From positions 1-15,744 of the forward strand of contig CAZQNY010000073.1 in NCBI GenBank assembly GCA_964594665.1: DNA of 15,744 nucleotides, in the 5' to 3' direction. The first letter of the stretch is position 1, and each line of letters opens with the position of its first letter. The stretch is from BM520 sp964594665. GTDB taxonomy: Bacteria > Bacteroidota > Bacteroidia > Bacteroidales > BM520. A model generated the notes under the pieces. That model saw nothing but the letters and a program-made list of their open reading frames with translations. It ran no database searches and was not told the origin of the DNA. A program made the translations under genes and the position numbers. Shown here in pieces: positions 14,521 through 15,744 of the stretch.

Positions 14521-15474
14521 TTAATCCTTTATACACCTAACAGAATATCCGAATTCCTTATTGAAGTTAATCCGTCTGATCTTATCTGTATGATTGAAAA
14601 GCCTTCTGGTGTATGCTGTTGCATCATCGAATTCTGTTGATGTCCAGAAAGTGGTTGAAAAATTAAGGTTGTAATAATCAGTAAATGCCGGGGTGTAATC
14701 ACCTGCGGCTAAAGCGCTGAATCCTGTTTCATTCGTTACATTTGAGGTTATAATTCCCCATGAACTCTTGCCAACCTGTTTAATTTTTCCTGCCTCAGTA
14801 GTTCCTCGCAAATCCATTGAGTCAACAGATACTTTAGGCATTCCAATAGACAACTCTAACTCTTTCCACTCTTCATCAGATGGAAGATGCCATCCTTCCG
14901 GGCAACTATGCATGGCAGACTTATGGGAGTATAGTCGTCCATAGGTTGTTGCCATCATAGTATCTTGATCGTAACAAAAAGAACCTTCTATTGCTTCGTA
15001 TTTCAGGTTTTCTGCAAACCATACCTGATTACCGATTTCTATTGAGGTATATTTCTGATTGTCGCGGGGGTCTGTGAAATATTCTACTTCCTTAGTTTGA
15101 AATGAGGTTGTATCACTGTATCCTCTTCCATTATTATTCTCAGCAAATGCGGTTATGTAGTATTTGGTATCAGGCGTTAAATTATCAATCATGTAGGTGA
15201 ATTCACCCTGAAAATTGGAGTCTTCATACTGGAATCCAGTGACTGCTTCCAGAAGTAAAGGATTTAAAAATTTGCTATTATTAGAATGATAAACCCCATG
15301 ATCACCCCAAGGATAACCGATGTCACTATTAATAGTTGTATTAATTATTGCAGAGTTATGAGTGATGTATTTTACAGATTCAACACTTGTTTCCGGTAGG
15401 TGTTTTTTTTCACATCCTGATAATACAATTGTAATAAATAAAAAATATAGGAAGTTCTTATTCTGAAGAATCAT
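14521..15474 (-). CDS. FISUMP-domain lipoprotein with Fn3-like domain
   Basis: This 317-residue protein has a lipoprotein signal with lipobox LSGC (C21). It continues with a fibronectin type III-like domain (about 30-128; LTPDTKYYITAFAENNNGRGYS is the typical end of such a domain) and a C-terminal FISUMP domain (about 132-316), the Fibrobacter succinogenes major paralogous domain widespread in Bacteroidota. FISUMP hallmarks are IGNQVWFAENLKY, YGRLYSHKSAM, CPEGWHLPSDEEWKELE, TNETGFSALAAG, FWTSTE and the closing GYSVRCIKD. The molecular role of FISUMP is not established; these proteins are exported and surface-associated. The ATG at 15472-15474 begins the signal peptide. I see no full promoter. 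It faces the orphan lipoprotein gene, and repeat copy B starts 57 bases upstream of its start codon. Confidence 0.88.
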   Translation of the reverse strand: MILQNKNFLYFLFITIVLSGCEKKHLPETSVESVKYITHNSAIINTTINSDIGYPWGDHGVYHSNNSKFLNPLLLEAVTGFQYEDSNFQGEFTYMIDNLTPDTKYYITAFAENNNGRGYSDTTSFQTKEVEYFTDPRDNQKYTSIEIGNQVWFAENLKYEAIEGSFCYDQDTMMATTYGRLYSHKSAMHSCPEGWHLPSDEEWKELELSIGMPKVSVDSMDLRGTTEAGKIKQVGKSSWGIITSNVTNETGFSALAAGDYTPAFTDYYNLNFSTTFWTSTEFDDATAYTRRLFNHTDKIRRINFNKEFGYSVRCIKD

Positions 15475-15530
15475 GATAACGAAGATTAAAAATATGATTT
15501 TGCTTGTTTATTGAGTTGCAAAGGAAGAAA

Positions 15531-15718
15531 TTATTTCGCGAAGTTCCGCAATGACCCGCGAAGTTTCGCAAAGAAAATCTTAGCGCACCTTTGGCCTCTC
15601 AGCGTAGCTTGGCAAAATAGCTTCATTGAAGGGTTTTGAGACTTTCTGGAAATTAGTCTCTTAGTTTAATGATTATCGAAACTTGCAAAAAATGAAGGTT
15701 TTGATAATTGTGTATCTA
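15531..15718. repeat. Interspersed repeat, copy B
   Basis: This 188-base direct copy of the repeat at 13733-13865 is about 56 bases longer. Two differences explain this. The CGCGAAGTTYCGCAAWGA unit is present twice in tandem (20-base period, from 15537), and about 35 extra bases follow AGTCTCTT (ends 15662). Those extra bases form most of an inverted repeat, ATTATCGAAAC (15672-15682) with GTTTTGATAAT (15698-15708). The 26 bases starting TAGCGCACC and the 19-base tail ending at 15718 are identical to copy A. The closing inverted repeat of the core has decayed (TTATTTCGC against GCAAAATAG). The last 26 bases of the window (15719-15744) show nothing I recognise. Confidence 0.75.
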
Positions 15719-15744
15719 AAGTGAAATAGCTTTTACACCAACTC

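Noticed and set aside
13733..15718. Insertion sequence or integrative element bounded by the two repeats
   Set aside because: There is no transposase, integrase or target duplication, and the repeats are direct and diverged. A recombination cassette is kept only as a hypothesis.

Overview
The window looks like chromosome of a Bacteroidota member, probably Bacteroidales or a relative. Three things point there. Several genes carry the phylum's TAnnTTTG -7 promoter box, some with a TTTG -33 box. An M1 peptidase ends in a type IX secretion (T9SS) sorting domain. A FISUMP-domain lipoprotein is present. I see no rRNA, tRNA, CRISPR array, transposase, integrase or phage gene. Most of the window is ordinary core or accessory chromosome; the least explained part is the right end and its intergenic repeats.

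Left part, minus strand (131-3789): a TolC-type outer-membrane factor and a HlyD/MacA-type periplasmic adaptor form a short efflux operon that ends in a clear hairpin terminator. tsaB (tRNA t6A synthesis) follows behind its own promoter. The inner-membrane pump that should complete the efflux system is not in view. From a divergent promoter region the plus strand then carries a secreted M1 aminopeptidase (3927-6242), an AlkD-like DNA glycosylase 8 bases behind it (6251-6937), and a small SpoIIAA/STAS-like protein (7046-7420).

Middle, minus strand (7455-12237): an M20 amidohydrolase sits downstream of two tandem paralogous ClC anion transporters/channels, each ending in a CBS pair. Each of the three genes has a TAnnTTTG box 6-7 bases before its start codon, so they can be transcribed separately and would give mRNAs with almost no leader.

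Right part (12238-15744): radA diverges from the second ClC gene across a tandem 21-base repeat that holds the -33 boxes of both promoters. Beyond radA, two direct copies of a second-order relative of that repeat (13733-13865 and 15531-15718) bracket two convergent orphan lipoprotein genes, a 142-residue hypothetical with a TTG start and a Fn3-FISUMP protein. Two further degenerate intergenic repeats lie at 1-75 and 14451-14510.

I found no convincing new multi-gene defence or metabolic system. The observations best worth following are the repeat family and its overlap with promoters, the ultra-short leaders, and the paired ClC proteins, which keep the gating glutamate but have a hydrophobic residue where antiporters have the internal proton glutamate.
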